Position numbers and translations under genes: made by a program. 31,288 nt of DNA from Chara braunii (taxonomy: Eukaryota; Streptophyta; Charophyceae; Charales; Characeae): the NCBI GenBank assembly GCA_003427395.1, contig BFEA01000238.1, positions 1,444,910 through 1,476,197 on the forward strand, read 5' to 3'. This document shows, piece after piece, positions 1 through 11,410 of this stretch. The notes below the pieces were generated by a model. It had not been told where the DNA came from and ran no database searches. It was given only the letters and a program-made list of their open reading frames with translations. Each line of letters begins with the position of its first letter. The first letter of the stretch is position 1.

Positions 1-790
1 TGAACAGGGATATCCCGGCCGCTGGGCATAACTTGCTGCCTCGTTGTCCCCCCCGTCCGTATGGCCCCTTCACTGCTGTCTGCCTGACACAACGAAGCGT
101 GCTGCGCTAGAGACGGNGCACGACAGGCGCATCTCTCCNCTTCCCAAACTCCCTCCCCTCAGATTGCTTACCATGCGGACTGGATACGCCTGGCGTGCTC
201 CTGGACACTGTTCCGCCCGTATCCCCCTCTTGCTCGTGCTCATACCAACCGGCTGTTCATGCTCAGCAGCGGAATACCCGCGTGGGCTGGGTACACAATG
301 CACTCCACCCCCCCCTTCACGCTCTCCCTGACTGTATTCCGAGCAGCACGGTTGAGGGCTGCGTACTCCTTGCGCGCCCGTCCGTTCTCCCCCGGTCTCA
401 CCATCTCAATTAGGCTTGCGAAACAGGCCTTGAACGCACCATGAGCATTCCCCCCACTACTTCGCCCTGCGTGCATTGACTTTTCCAGTATCCAGCCGGG
501 ATGTGAGCTGGGTACACCCTGCTCACCCCATTCACTGCCCTGCTTGACTCTCCCTTCACTGTAGTCTCCCTTGTGAGACGAAACGCGCTGCCTTGGAGGA
601 AGGCTGCATACACCTTGCGCACCTCCCAGTCTCCCCAGTCTGAATGCCCCGTTCTCTTGTCCACTGGTCTGTTATATGCGGCCTATTGTCGCGGTCCACG
701 AGCCTCAGGGCCAAAGGTACCTGGAAACCCAGGCTCACAGGTTCAATGTAGCAACGATACCGACGCAGGCCCCATGGTAATCCAGCATCA
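1..790. repeat. Degenerate ~243 bp tandem repeat, about three copies
   Basis: Similar blocks begin near 68, 314 and 555 with CTTCACTGYWGTCT-type sequence followed by a CGAA(G/A)CGTGCTGC-like stretch. The step between them is 246 then 241 bases. A second landmark, GCTGGGTACAC, recurs at about 286 and 507. The first 60 bases look like the tail of a further copy, so the array probably begins outside the window. Copies are strongly diverged, and the open frames across them (for example minus-strand peptides ending SSAARFVVSGRQQ and SSKAARFVSQGRLQ) are shadows of the repeat, not genes. Two ambiguous bases lie at 118 and 139. No function is evident. Confidence 0.6.
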
Positions 791-800
791 AGGGCAGTAG

Positions 801-837
801 CAGTGTCACTGATTTACGCAGTGACACTGATTTACGG
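801..837. repeat. Short 18 bp direct repeat with palindromic ends
   Basis: CAGTGTCACTGATTTACG is followed immediately by CAGTGACACTGATTTACGG. The units are direct repeats differing at one central base, and CAGTGTCACT / AGTGACACTG also form an inverted pair. The neighbouring stretch 838-1090 shows no gene. Confidence 0.6.
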
Positions 838-1090
838 CGGTGCGGCCGAGTGAATTATGTCATCGGGGCAGAGGAAAAATGAAATGAGTACTTGTGCCAG
901 AATATCCACACCATGCCGCAACACCTCATGGAGTAGCCAATCGGTGCAGTAATCCGTGCGGTACCAAGGTCGGTCCCCCCCCCGTTCTGCAAAAGTCTGC
1001 TCCAATTCGAACAAGGGAGCCACCGCACCACTAAAGCGGATGGGAGCTCCGTACTAGGTGACATCAAAGCGGACTGCTCAAAACTGTCCC

Positions 1091-2700
1091 GAACCTAAAA
1101 ACCAGTACCAGGCTGCTGTACCATGTCGATGCCGAAACCACGCGGTCGTGCCGCGATAGTGCCGAACCTATCCCAAACTTGAAAATAAATACCGGCTCGA
1201 ATTGCCGCGTCGGTGCCGAACCAAACCAGACCTGAAACAACCATCCCCAAACCTGCAAACGATGCTGACGCGTGTATCTGTCCGGTGCCGAGCCAATGCC
1301 GTAACAATATCGAACCTGAAATGGCCTGCGGTGTGTACCTCAATGATGCTGGACCAATACTGAACATGAGACATGTTGATGTCGTGCCCATATCGAGCCT
1401 GAAACATGTCGAAGTCGACCCCATTGGCCATGTCATGATAGTCCGGAACCAGAGTCCCCAAGCCGACCCAATGAAACGGTATCGCACCTGCCCCGGACCA
1501 CGTGCCCGAACCAATACAATATAGACACCGTACCGTAGCAATCCCACACCTGAATAGCTTGCTCCACACCTGTGCTGAGTCTGTCCGAACCTGAAGACTA
1601 GAGTAAGACTGTCGTATCATGTTACCGGAGAACCGCGCAGCCATGTCGTGACAGCCCCAAACCTGAAAATAATACAGTGGCGCATATCACGCCGATGCCA
1701 CCCGATACCGTACCTGAAATATGTCGAATACTGCAAAATGTCGCGAACCCGAACCTCCCGAACCATGCATCCGAACTGAAGACACAATCAAGTAACATGG
1801 CTGTACCAACACGCCGCTCATACATCCCGTACTCAGAACACATAGGTTTCGGTGAGGCTAGAAATTAGGGAGATTGGGTAAGTCACATAAACAAATCTCA
1901 ATCGTCAGAAAATAGAGAGAATAGTCGGAAGATGAATAAATAAATAATCCGGGACCAAAATTAATCGCGAATAATTAATTTAAAAATTAGTTTAATATTA
2001 AATAATTGTTGGTTCCTTCGCCTTTTTATTATTTTAATTATTTTTCTTATATCTTAATTCTATATCATAAATAATGAAATTAAAAGGATTTCCATAAAAA
2101 ATGATTTCCGACGGAATCCAATAAAACGTCAAAAAACTCTCGTTTTCTTCTTCTTTTCATTGCTTTTGATCCCTTTTCTTGTTTTTAATTTTATTGTCGG
2201 AAACACCAAATAATGAGGGTGATTCTATTAAAATTAATTACCAAGGAATTTAAATAGAATAAAAAAAATCCGCTTTTTTTCTCTTTTTCTATTATTTTTA
2301 ATTCTTTTTCTTATTTTTAATTTTAATATTGAAATTAAAGAAATCTGAGATCCCATTCTCACGTCAGTTGGACAGCGTAAAAGGACCTCACCAAAGCCTA
2401 TTCTCAAATTACCGTCCCGCAACCAGTCGTTTCGGGAACAGGCTCGGAGCGGGCGGAAATAAGGTAGACAATAAGGTACCCGTCATGGCGGCGGAGCGGT
2501 AGCCCCTCTCCCCAATTTTTAGGGCTAGTCTTAACGGTTGCCGCACCCAAAATTAGGGATGGTCTGGCTATCTCTAATTTTTCCCATTCAGTCAGACAAA
2601 ACTCCCGACAGATTCCATCTCGGACAACTTTTGTACGGGTCAATCTCGCAGTATTAGGGTGACCGACTGGCCTTCGGTCGCCCGACACCGACAAATAATG
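1091..2700. repeat. Compound repeat, copy A (motif array + AT-rich block + tail)
   Basis: This copy has three parts. First, 1091-1860 is an irregular array of CCGAACCTGAAA / GTACC / CATGTCG-like motifs every 50-90 bases. Second, 1868-2350 is a very AT-rich block with runs of TTTTAATTATTTTT. Third, 2351-2700 is a tail containing AGCGTAAAAGGA (2374), TTAGGGAT (2553) and GGGTGACCGA (2657). The same ordered landmarks recur in copy B at 3630, 3798 and 3903, offsets of 1256, 1245 and 1246. The AT-rich block is about 135 bases longer here, apparently from an internal duplication of a T-rich segment. Open frames inside the array are low-complexity artefacts. I do not recognise the family; a satellite-like or nonautonomous element is possible. 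Confidence 0.65.
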
Positions 2701-3945
2701 GTACTAAACCACAGACCAAAAGTTATGCCAGCCAGCACAAGTATTATGCCTTGTACCAATCAGCCCCCATACCGGACCCCTACCTGATACCGAACCGGAC
2801 GATCGCTTTGTCGCATCAAGGAAAAAATATCCAATCACCGTGAACCATCTCAATGTCAAGCCTGCGACTATATCATGGGAACCAGCACCGATCCTAAATA
2901 AGTGATCCACGACAGCGCCGACATGGATAAGAGTAATGTACCGTCAAGTCCGAACCAGCAGCCGTACCAGACCAATGCAGAATGCATTATCATGCCACAA
3001 ATGCAGCGTGCCGAGTCCCGGACCAATGTCCATACCAAAATAACAAAGCCACATAGACCATCTTAGACTAAAAACAGAAACAACACCAAACCAACCATGT
3101 CGCCATAACCCATAAACCCCGCCGTGCGGATCCACCTGGTGATGTCACCAAAGTCCACGGAACAAGGGGATAAAACCTTACTCACCCAAAAATACCCTAG
3201 TTGATAGGGAGGGTAATAGTCAAGCATATCGCGCAAATCAGAAAAATTTAAAAAATCAGGAAAATTAGGGAAATTCGGTGGAAGATAGGAAAATCACCAA
3301 GAATCTTATTAAACCAGTGAAAGGGAATTAATGGAAGATTTGGACCAAAATCCATCAGATAAAGATTTTCATAGGTTTTAATTAAATAATAAAATAACCG
3401 TCAGTTTCCTCCCCTTTTATCATTTTAATTATTTTCCTCATCTTTAATCCCGTCACTGGGATCAATGAAAATTGCGGAAAATTTCATCAAGGACAAATTC
3501 AGACGAAATTTAGTAATATAACGAATATTCTTTTTTTTTCTTTTATTATTTTTTATCTTTTTCTTCGAATTTTAATTTAGTCGTTAAAATTAATGAAAAT
3601 TTGAGGGTTCATTCCCTCATCAATTGCTTAGTGTAAAAGGAGTTCGTCGAGCCTTAGGACCACAACCCGACCCCACGGCTGGCCACGTTGCGAACAGCCT
3701 CGGATCGAACGAAAAGTGGTAGGCTCTAGGCACGGAAGGCGTCGCTGTTCATTGTGTTGATTTCAAGAGTTAGTTCTAATAGTTGATGGAGGGGATTTTA
3801 GGGATCTTTTTCCAACCCCTATTTTTTTTTTATGGCTCTGACGAAAGTCCTGGTCGATTCCTTTCTAGGCACCCAATCCAAGACCCAATTCGTTTGCATT
3901 TCGGGTGACCGATCCGTCGGCGGCTGCCCGATATCGGTCCCACAG
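2701..3945. repeat. Compound repeat, copy B
   Basis: This is the second diverged copy of the unit before it: motif array 2701-3130 (CCGAACC, GTACCAGACCAATG), AT-rich block about 3190-3610 (CATTTTAATTATTTTCCTCA at 3421), and tail 3611-3945. The tail keeps AGTGTAAAAGGA, GAACAGCCTCGGA, TTAGGGAT and GGGTGACCGA in the same order as copy A. The motif array is shorter than in copy A. No coding potential is convincing. Tandem placement suggests a duplication or satellite organisation with a unit near 1.25 kb. Confidence 0.65.
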
Positions 3946-4948
3946 GGGGACCCTCCCGACTGTGTCACATAGGATGTGTGGCAGGATTTTCCACCTTTTT
4001 GTTGCGGTGCAAATGGAGCTTCTGTCGTCGCTCTGGGCGAGTGCGCCAACCATACCTCTTGCGAACCCTTACGACAGGATAGGGCCACGTGAGGTACAAC
4101 TTACCTCCACCTGCAGGAGCTGTCACTTCCCTTCAGTGGGCGTATCCTCACCGAGCTACCAGTCAATTGTATGAAAGCCAATCAGTTGCAGATGCAAAGG
4201 TGGGTCAACTGAGGGCGTTTCTTGTACACTGTCGCATAGGGGGTACGCGCAATCCCACTCCTCTATCGGATCAGTACGTGATTCAAAGCACTGGGGGACT
4301 CAAGTCTCAAACGTGACTCGTCGTCGGTTGACTTGGACGCATCGTTCTTACCACGCGTTACACCACACGAAAAACATAAAATCAAAGTACACACTAAAAC
4401 AAAACAAAAACACTCCTAGTCCCTGAAGTATCCGACCCATAACCTTTTGACACAAAAATCGGTAAGGCGTCGAGCACGAGACTTAGGATAAAACCGTGCG
4501 GTGTCGCACTTTTTCCGGTCAGGCCATTTCGGACGACTAGAAAACCAACAGACTGTCAAGCAGGATTTGTAGACTTTCGCAATAAATAAATAAATTAATT
4601 GGTGCAAATCCTTTTTTGTTGTGTGCGTCCGGCTTCGAGCGAGACCCTTCAATTGCGGTCTTCGCCGGTCCCCGGTCTTAGGAATCTTTTATTTTGATCA
4701 TGCCAATTATAATCATGAATTTCTGGTATATCATGCATATATCAGTTTTGCTAGTTTTCTAGTTTTGATAAATGTGACAGGGTCATTAAACAAAGGCAGA
4801 GTAAACGATGTAAGACTTGACTGACTTGAGCACTGATAAGGATAAGTGAGGGAAGAATGAGAACTCATAATAATCTCAGAGAATACACATGAAGAGAGCA
4901 TGACCAACACTAGTGAAAAGTCCTCACTCATCCCTCTGAATCACAAAC
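3946..4948. other. No gene seen; unique-looking sequence
   Basis: Open frames are short and have no recognisable motifs. The part near 4700-4948 lies just 3' of the decayed minus-strand ORF and may be its 3' flank. Confidence 0.4.
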
Positions 4949-7599
4949 TCAATCTCTCATTTTACCGAGCGTTTCTTGTGTTTCAGGCCATGTCTCCGTA
5001 CCACCTGAGGTTATGGCCTCTGGATGTAAAGCCACCTGAAACCCGTAAGCTCCGAGCATTTCCATCCGAGTCCCATGATACGAAAGTCAACCATAGCAAG
5101 AAAACTTCTCTCATAGAGTAGGAAGATATGACTGAGAGAAAATCCCTCGCCTAAGATGCCGAAACTCTGATGGTTCGGTCACTGCCTCATAGTCGATCGC
5201 TGCAGGTAAAATGTACCTCTTGGCCAGATCTACCAAGTCACCGCAGTAAGAACCGCCAGTGAGAGTAAATGGTACCGGAGGCTTGGGGTAGTCAGTGTAA
5301 AGCTTGGGCCCAAAGATGCGGATCAGCTTTGTTCCACCCTCATCAAGCTCACGTTCTCTCTCCTCAAAATACTTTGCGGCTGAGATCCAGACTGAATCAA
5401 AGTGCTCATGAGTTTCCTTGCTCTTTTTCACGTAGAGTCTTAGGTCATGAATATTTCCCTCTACGAAACTAGTGAGAACAGCGAAGATTGACAGATCTCC
5501 CTGTCTGAAATAGACTACACTGAGGTATTGATATACTGGAAGGCATCTTTGAGGGCAATCTGATTGAGGTTAGTCAAGACTAACCCGCTGATCGGGAATG
5601 ATTGAATTGTGCTCATATGAATGACAACTGGTTGTTGTGTTCTGGTGGTCTTCTTTGATTAACTTGACTGTCCCAACGAGGTGACCGTGTTGATTACTTC
5701 ATTGATTACTTCACTGCTTGGAATCTGGTAGTATACTGCGCATCTGATTATGATCCATCTCTCTTCTAATTCTTCATGATAAAATGCGGCTTGCCTCGAT
5801 GTTACTTCACTTATCCTTTCTAGCATGTCTTGTCGAGTGTTTGCAGGTCTCTCTGAAGTGGACGATCATATCATTTTACTATTGACCAGCGATGACCCTT
5901 CTCGCATGATTGATAAGTCCAACGGATGAAAAGAGTGTTGTGTAGTTTCTCATCTGATTCATGGAAATGGAAGGTGTATTCAATAAGCTTCTGGTATTGC
6001 ACTAACTCTAGAGCTTGTTCCATTGTCTTAGATGATGATGAATATCTTGGACAATATTCTCTTATCAACCTTCCGTTTTAACCCGGTATAGCGTACAAGT
6101 CACTCTTAATGTGTCCTTGCTCCCCGTCTCTCTGCAAAGACTCATTGCATTGGCTCTCGGGCGTGAGACTGAGAGGTTCACAGATGGTTGGGATCTGAGA
6201 GATCTCTTTGCCCGGGTTTCTGCTAATTAATAGCTTGCTGACAGTGACCGCGAAGGACTTCTGATGATTTGCCCTTAGTCAAATCGTTTGGCATCTGTGA
6301 CGTTGAGGTAAGAGATCGACAAGTTGTAGTTGAGCCATACTATGTCCTGCTCATCACTGGTCTATCACTGGTCTATCACTGGACTTAATTGTCTAATTAT
6401 TGTTGGTTTTCACCTCGAATTTGACCAGAGTTGGAAGAAATCTGGTGACGTACAATGCCGAGACGCTGCTGAGTTCAGGTTGTCTATACCAATCTTCTCA
6501 ATTAAAAACCTGCCACTCACACTCCAGCAGTTAACTCGCATCCGAGGCTCTCAACATCTAATTACTGCAGGACCTTCAGTAAACTACTAGTCATCAAGGT
6601 CTCAGAACGATTGTTGGTCGTCTAACTGTTTACCAGTAGGAATCAAGGATGCATTATGTCCACTCACATACAGCATGGGCGAGGCTGGGGTAGAGTTCAT
6701 TGCTGCGAGATATTACGATTGGGATTTTCCCGCTCGGTTTTCAGCCAAACGGTGGTTCACAGTTTGATCGGTACCAGCCACATTGTTTTCTCAAGAATTG
6801 GACAGCGTACTCGTCAATGATGACTTCCTCAACACGTCTTTTTTGAAGAGTAGTGAGGCATTAGTCGTTCGTTCAGGCAGTGCACAGGGTCCTAGCTACA
6901 AGAGACCCTTCATACCAGTCGGGTAATGCTTAGATCTTTGCTTCCTGTCCGCACTTCCACTGCGAGTTGACTAGTAATCACCTCTGAAAGAGTCCTAGAT
7001 CAGCGGAGTTCTAGGTGAATGTCCGACTCAAATAAAATAGGATATAAAAAGCGCCAGTTCTAAGTTCTCGGTTAAGTCTCGTGCATGAGGCTGCCAGCAA
7101 CAGACTACTGATACCAGCTACATCCCTCATGAAGGCTTGCTTTCTATCTGACATGTGGCAACTTGCTGCTCAGGCTAGCATCAGACCCTCAACTGTGACC
7201 CCTTCTGAACAGCATATAGGCTAACCTTTAGTACTTGATTTCGTTAGTATTTCACATGATTGGCCATCGGGTACGGATCAAACTTGTATGGTGTCGACCT
7301 CAAGGTACTGTGCATAACATCTGCTCCAGTCTGTTGTGAACTGAGGTTAGCTTCTCGGAAACACTTAAGCAGCTAAAACTGTTGTTAAAGTTGGGGTATT
7401 ATAGGTTAAACAATTCGCTATAAGGCAGTAGTTATCGCATGCCAAGTTTTGTTGACGTGACATAATGGGATCAAGCATGTTCAGTATAACTTTGTGCCTG
7501 GGCACTGGGACGACTCTCTGTTTGTGATTCCCGTAAACCATAGGTCATTAACGAGGGTCTAACCCATTCTCTGATTCTTGCATTAGACCTGCGAGGAAT
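4949..7599 (-). pseudogene. Decayed, unidentified ~870-codon protein-coding region
   Basis: Read on the minus strand, coding-like segments follow one another almost end to end while switching frame: 7599-7432, 7312-7181, 7169-7011, 6969-6910, 6860-6654, 6700-6275, 6272-5871, 5865-5515 and 5569-4949. That is at least eight frame changes and about a dozen in-frame stops. The peptides look like ordinary globular protein: DRKQAFMRDVAGISSLLLAA (7148-7089), RRVEEVIIDEYAVQFLRKQC (6839-6780), RFLIEKIGIDNLNSAASRHC, EISQIPTICEPLSLTPES, LSIFAVLTSFVEGNIHDLRL and KLIRIFGPKLYTDYPKPPVP. The longest open stretch is 5569-5111, about 152 codons. No introns are needed to join the segments. I found no catalytic signature (no RT YxDD, integrase, transposase DDE, helicase or RdRp GDD), so I give no function. 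A captured viral structural protein, a retroelement gag-like protein or a dead host gene are all possible. The protein's ends are not fixed. Confidence 0.6.
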
Positions 7600-8913
7600 G
7601 GTAGCATTAAAAATAATCCCCGTCAATTAAATAGTTGGCAAGAAGATAAGCTACCTTTCTCAGAACCGTTTCCCTTTTTCCCATCCAGAGGTTAAGTAAA
7701 ACCTATAACCAAACTTTTCTTTTCGGACGCCCCCTCTCCCTTATAGGCGATAAACTCCTTTTCCTTTTCTCATAAGCTTTCGTTTCATAACCAGTCAACT
7801 AGAGCTTCACTTAGGCTCAAGGTGACAAGCCCGCCTAAACTGGTTTAATTAGTTGTGCTCTTTTCTTTCAGAGAGGAAGACATGCCAAGCCCCCCAAGCT
7901 TAACACCAAAGTGACAGAAAAGAAGGAAGGGGTAAGTATTTGGTTGAACCAGTAGTAACTCAAAGAATTTTATGACCCAACATGATAAGGGAAAATTCGA
8001 AAGTTTATCGGGGAAAGTTACATATGAGGGTCGGAACGTGGACAATCCTTCTCAGTGCTAAAGCATTCCCTCCCTTTAATAAGGCTTCTATCACCCAAAA
8101 CGGACCCACTCATCTCGTCACACGACTTGTATATTTTTCCCTTTTTGTCGAGGTTACCAATGGTTCGGAGACCGGACGTCTCCCCCATACGTCTGGTACC
8201 CCCGTCGTCCAGATTTTCGGACGACGGTTTTTTGGCACTAAATAATATTTTAAAAAAAATAAAAAAATGACAGTGTTGCGTATGCCCTAGAGACTCTCCA
8301 GAAAAAAATTCAGATTTTTCGGAGCATTTGGTGATAGGGTGATATATGGGGTAAGGGGGGGTTGTACGAGGGGTTTTGGTGGGGATAGGAGGGGTATTGG
8401 TGGAGATTAGAATTTTTGCAGATTTTTATTGTTTATTCTACTTGCCCAAATGAACCAAAAATTTGGTGGCATACACCTTATACAAGGTGAAAGCCACACA
8501 ATGTTTTCTAAAAAAAAAAAAAAAGTTTTTCTTTTTTCTTTTTTTTTCTTTTTTTTCTTTTTTTGCGGTTGGTCGGACATACCCTATCCGGTCCAACGCC
8601 CGACCACACGTCCATTCGGACATCCCGGACGGTCAGGGGAGTCCCCGACGTCCGATCAGGTAACCCAACTTTTTGTTGATTTTCACTTGTAGCATTTTAG
8701 ACTTTGGCTTACTTGCCCACTCTAGTCAAGAAAACCAGGGTTTCTTTAAACGACTCTTCATGTTTTGCCAGTTTCAGTTCCGACCACAAACCGGGCGAGT
8801 ATTACGCAACTTATAACCATAATTAATCCAGAGAAAGTAGTGGAGGGCAAGGAGGAGGAAGTTTGATCATTCACTTGACCTGAGGCACACACTTGCTACC
8901 CGTGTTCAGGTAT
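7600..8913. other. No gene seen; AT-rich and homopolymer-rich spacer
   Basis: It holds T/A runs (8511-8564) and two GC-rich stretches with repeated CGGAC/GTCCG motifs (about 8165-8230 and 8570-8660), which are partly inverted relative to one another. It also holds one clear hairpin listed separately. Frames across the poly-T run are artefacts. Confidence 0.4.
8466..8497. repeat. Two-stem hairpin, singleton
   Basis: Outer arms GTGGC (8466-8470) and GCCAC (8493-8497) enclose an inner stem CACCTT / AAGGTG with loop ATAC. Three bases lie on each side between the stems. The design resembles units of the hairpin array at 28.5-29.5 kb, although the sequence differs. Confidence 0.6.
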
Positions 8914-9276
8914 TGCAGCGAGCCTCTATCTGCCCTGGCCGACAGCCAGGGCCTATCTGGCCAATTTCCCTGTTCGGCCTGTGGGACCAGGCCGTGGCCT
9001 GATTCCACAGGCCGTGTGGTTATTCTGTCCAGACCAGTCCTGCCCGGTACCACTGTCGATACCAGGCCAGGCCAGTCCAGTCCAGTCAGTCCACTGGTGG
9101 TATACCCTAGTTGCAGTCTGTTTTGTGGCTCATTCTTCATTTGCACAGATTGGAGTACGTGCGTGTTGAGTCGGCGTTGGAGTTGCGTTGTCCCTTCCAG
9201 CTCCATCTCCATCTCCCCCATCCTCATCCCTTCGTCTTCATTCTGACGGACCGCCATCTCGGCGGCTCCGTCACAC
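8914..9276 (+). mobile_element. 5' LTR of the chromovirus
   Basis: It begins TGCAGCGAGCC and ends GGCTCCGTCACA, with the TG...CA termini expected of an LTR, one base before the PBS. The first 85 bases align without gaps to 17870-17954 (80 of 85 identical). The whole 363 bases are recognisably similar to the minus-strand LTR at 30462-30771, sharing TTGGAGTACGTGCGT and CTCCATCTCCATCTC. Two hairpins lie in its first 100 bases. Confidence 0.85.
8932..9013. promoter_or_regulatory. Nested hairpins in the 5' LTR
   Basis: GCCCTGGC (8932-8939) pairs with GCCAGGGC (8945-8952) around a 5-base loop. GGCCTGTGG (8976-8984) pairs with CCACAGGCC (9005-9013). The first is kept in the 3' LTR with one G-U pair. 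The second has a counterpart in the minus-strand LTR (GGCCTGTGA ... TCACAGACC) in which the ninth pair changed on both sides. A role in transcript folding or packaging is inference. Confidence 0.5.
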
Positions 9277-9277
9277 T

Positions 9278-9289
9278 GGTATCAGAGCA
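9278..9289 (+). other. Primer binding site, initiator tRNA-Met
   Basis: TGGTATCAGAGC is complementary to the 3' end of plant initiator methionine tRNA, the classic minus-strand DNA primer of plant LTR retrotransposons. It starts one base after the LTR terminus CA, which fixes both the LTR end and the element's strand. Confidence 0.92.
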
Positions 9290-9351
9290 GGCTTTCCTCC
9301 CTGCTCCTCTCCCCCACCCACCCTACCTACCAGTTACCACGCAGCTTGAGC

Positions 9352-9375
9352 AAAAAAAAAAAAAAAAAAAAAAAA
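9352..9375 (+). repeat. Poly(A) run, 24 bases
   Basis: It is an uninterrupted A run just after the PBS region. It could mark the 3' end of a retroposed sequence nested in the leader, or be a slippage product. Confidence 0.8.
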
Positions 9376-9979
9376 CGCTCGCCACTTTTCTTTGGTAATG
9401 ACACCGGTGCACGCTTTCGATTGCAACTTCTGCACCGGTGGAAAGCTCTCGACGAGCCGTTTCCAACAAGCTATAGATCGCTAATATCTGTACAGTGGTT
9501 GAGGAGCTAAGATCTTTGAAAGATCGCAATGTTTTTTTAAGCTCCAAAAACCACCCGCGCTCGTTTTTTTCTTTCAATGAGCGCTATTACTACAGGCAGT
9601 GGCTGATGCTGCGCCTTATCTCGTTGGAAGCAACTTTCAAAAAGCTTTCCAACAAGACCTCTTTTGCCAAATTCCACCCAGCGGGTGAAAAGTTATTGGC
9701 AAAAGAGTTTTTGCCCTCTACATCTCCTCTCTTGACCTGTGGCCATCTCCAAAAGTGCCACGTGGCAGTTTGCTGAGGATTCTTTTGAAGACCCCCCTGG
9801 CTAGTGGGCTGTACTACAGTGGAACTGGGTGGCTGATCAAGATCTCAACCAACCCCAGATAATGTGCAGCAGCAGTTCATCACCACCTTGAAGACCCCTT
9901 CTCCCAAGGGGTGTGTGAAGGCCAAGATCTTGTGGATCTTGGTGAATTTTTATGCTCTTGGTTACCCAAGAGCTGGGTA

Positions 9980-10700
9980 TCACCTCTCTCATCATTAATC
10001 CACTCTCCCACTCACTTTTCCCTCTCTCCCCTTCATCATCCGACCTTCTTTTTCGCTCACCACCACTCATCCATCACCTTTTCTCACTCCTCTCTCCACT
10101 TTTCTCATTTCTCCCCCCTCCACTTTTCTCATTTCTCCCCTCTCCACTTTTCTCATTTCTCTCCTCTTCTCCCCACTAATCTCTCATCCGCTTTACTCTT
10201 TCTCCATCCACTACCATATTTTTACTCTCTCCTCTCCCAACCTCACTCTCCTTGCTTCTTTTCCCTACTTCTCTCCTCTCCTTCCCATTAATCTCTCATA
10301 CCCCTCCCTCTTCACTAATGTCCCACCATCTTTTTCTCTCCTCTCTCTCCACTCACCTTCTTTTACTAATCTATCCCTCTTTTCTTTACCTTTTCCATAA
10401 CTTTCTCTCCCATTCTCTCACCCTCCTCTCCTCCTTTCTTCCCTTAACTACAGCCCCATCATCCCCTTCACCTGCCACTTCAATCTTTTATCTTTCCCAC
10501 CTATTTTTCTCTTTTTTCATCACTTTTTCATCCCCCCCCCCCCCCCACTTCAATTTTTTCCGTTTTTCTTCTTTTCTCTTTCTCTTTGATTTCAATTTTC
10601 TCTTTTTGCCCAAAAATTCGAATTCTTTTATTCAGTACTTCTTTTCTCATATTTCTAATTTATTTTATTTTCCTTTATTTATTCTGAAAATTCGAATTTT
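9980..10700 (+). repeat. Polypyrimidine tract with a 24 bp tandem repeat
   Basis: About 700 bases are nearly all C and T on the plus strand. At 10094-10165 the unit CTCCACTTTTCTCATTTCTC plus a C/T-rich tail repeats three times with an exact 24-base period (starts 10094, 10118, 10142). A C16 run lies near 10533-10548. The minus strand is correspondingly purine-rich and could form triplex or other non-B DNA; that is inference. Confidence 0.75.
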
Positions 10701-10746
10701 TCTGCGGCACCCTAAAATCTAATTAGGACTCAGCCATTCTTGCTTT

Positions 10747-11102
10747 CGGCACACATTTTGACCCCGTGGGGGTGACGAAGTGCTGCCGAAAGTTTCTCTT
10801 TTCTTCATACTTAGTATTTTTTTAGCACATTTTGACTCCTTGGGGGGAGCGAAGTGCTGGCAAAATCTTCTTATTTTTCTTAGTCTTTCTTCTTCACGGC
10901 ACACTTCGACCTCATGGGGGTAACGAAAGGCTGCCGAAATTTTTTAAAAATCCAAAACTTAGTTAGTTTCTCTTCACTCTCCTCTGCCTCCTTATTTATT
11001 TATCTATTTATTTACTTATTTTTTTGAAAATTTTAATTTGCGGCATTGTAAAAATTAGTGTGCTTCTCCTAGTCTCTCCTTTCTCTTTGCACATTTTGAC
11101 CC
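10747..11102 (+). repeat. Tandem hairpin repeat (GTGCTGCCGAAA family) in the leader
   Basis: Units start at about 10747, 10824 and 10897, spaced 73-77 bases. A fourth begins near 11090 and enters the gap. Each has outer arms (CGGCA/TGCCG in units 1 and 3, AGCAC/GTGCT in unit 2) around an inner hairpin (ACCCC/GGGGT, ACCTC/GGGGT, CTCC/GGGG). Units end with GTGCTGCCGAAA or a near match and are separated by T-rich spacers. Sequence changes between units largely keep the pairing. Confidence 0.6.
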
Positions 11103-11282
11103 NNNNNNNNNNNNNNNNNNNNNNNNNNNNNNNNNNNNNNNNNNNNNNNNNNNNNNNNNNNNNNNNNNNNNNNNNNNNNNNNNNNNNNNNNNNNNNNNNN
11201 NNNNNNNNNNNNNNNNNNNNNNNNNNNNNNNNNNNNNNNNNNNNNNNNNNNNNNNNNNNNNNNNNNNNNNNNNNNNNNNNNN
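11103..11282. other. Assembly gap (180 N)
   Basis: This is a run of unresolved bases inside the hairpin repeat array. The true length and copy number here are unknown, consistent with assembly difficulty at a structured tandem repeat. Confidence 0.98.
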
Positions 11283-11410
11283 TTTTCTTTCTTCTTTTAT
11301 TTTATCTTTATCTCGAAAATCCACTGTTCATTCTGTTTTCTCCCCTCCATAGTTTTTTTTTTTTTTTCTTGATTAGGTCACTGCTACCTTCCCCTAACCA
11401 CCTAAACTCC

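Noticed and set aside
5515-5569. RNA-dependent RNA polymerase motifs (SGLVLTNLN as motif B, QGDL as motif C) in the decayed ORF
   Set aside because: Motif B spacing is off by one residue, the GDD is not present, and no DxxxxD motif A precedes it.
9911-10722. Phe/Ser/Pro-rich plus-strand frames
   Set aside because: They are produced by the polypyrimidine tract, which rarely contains stop codons.
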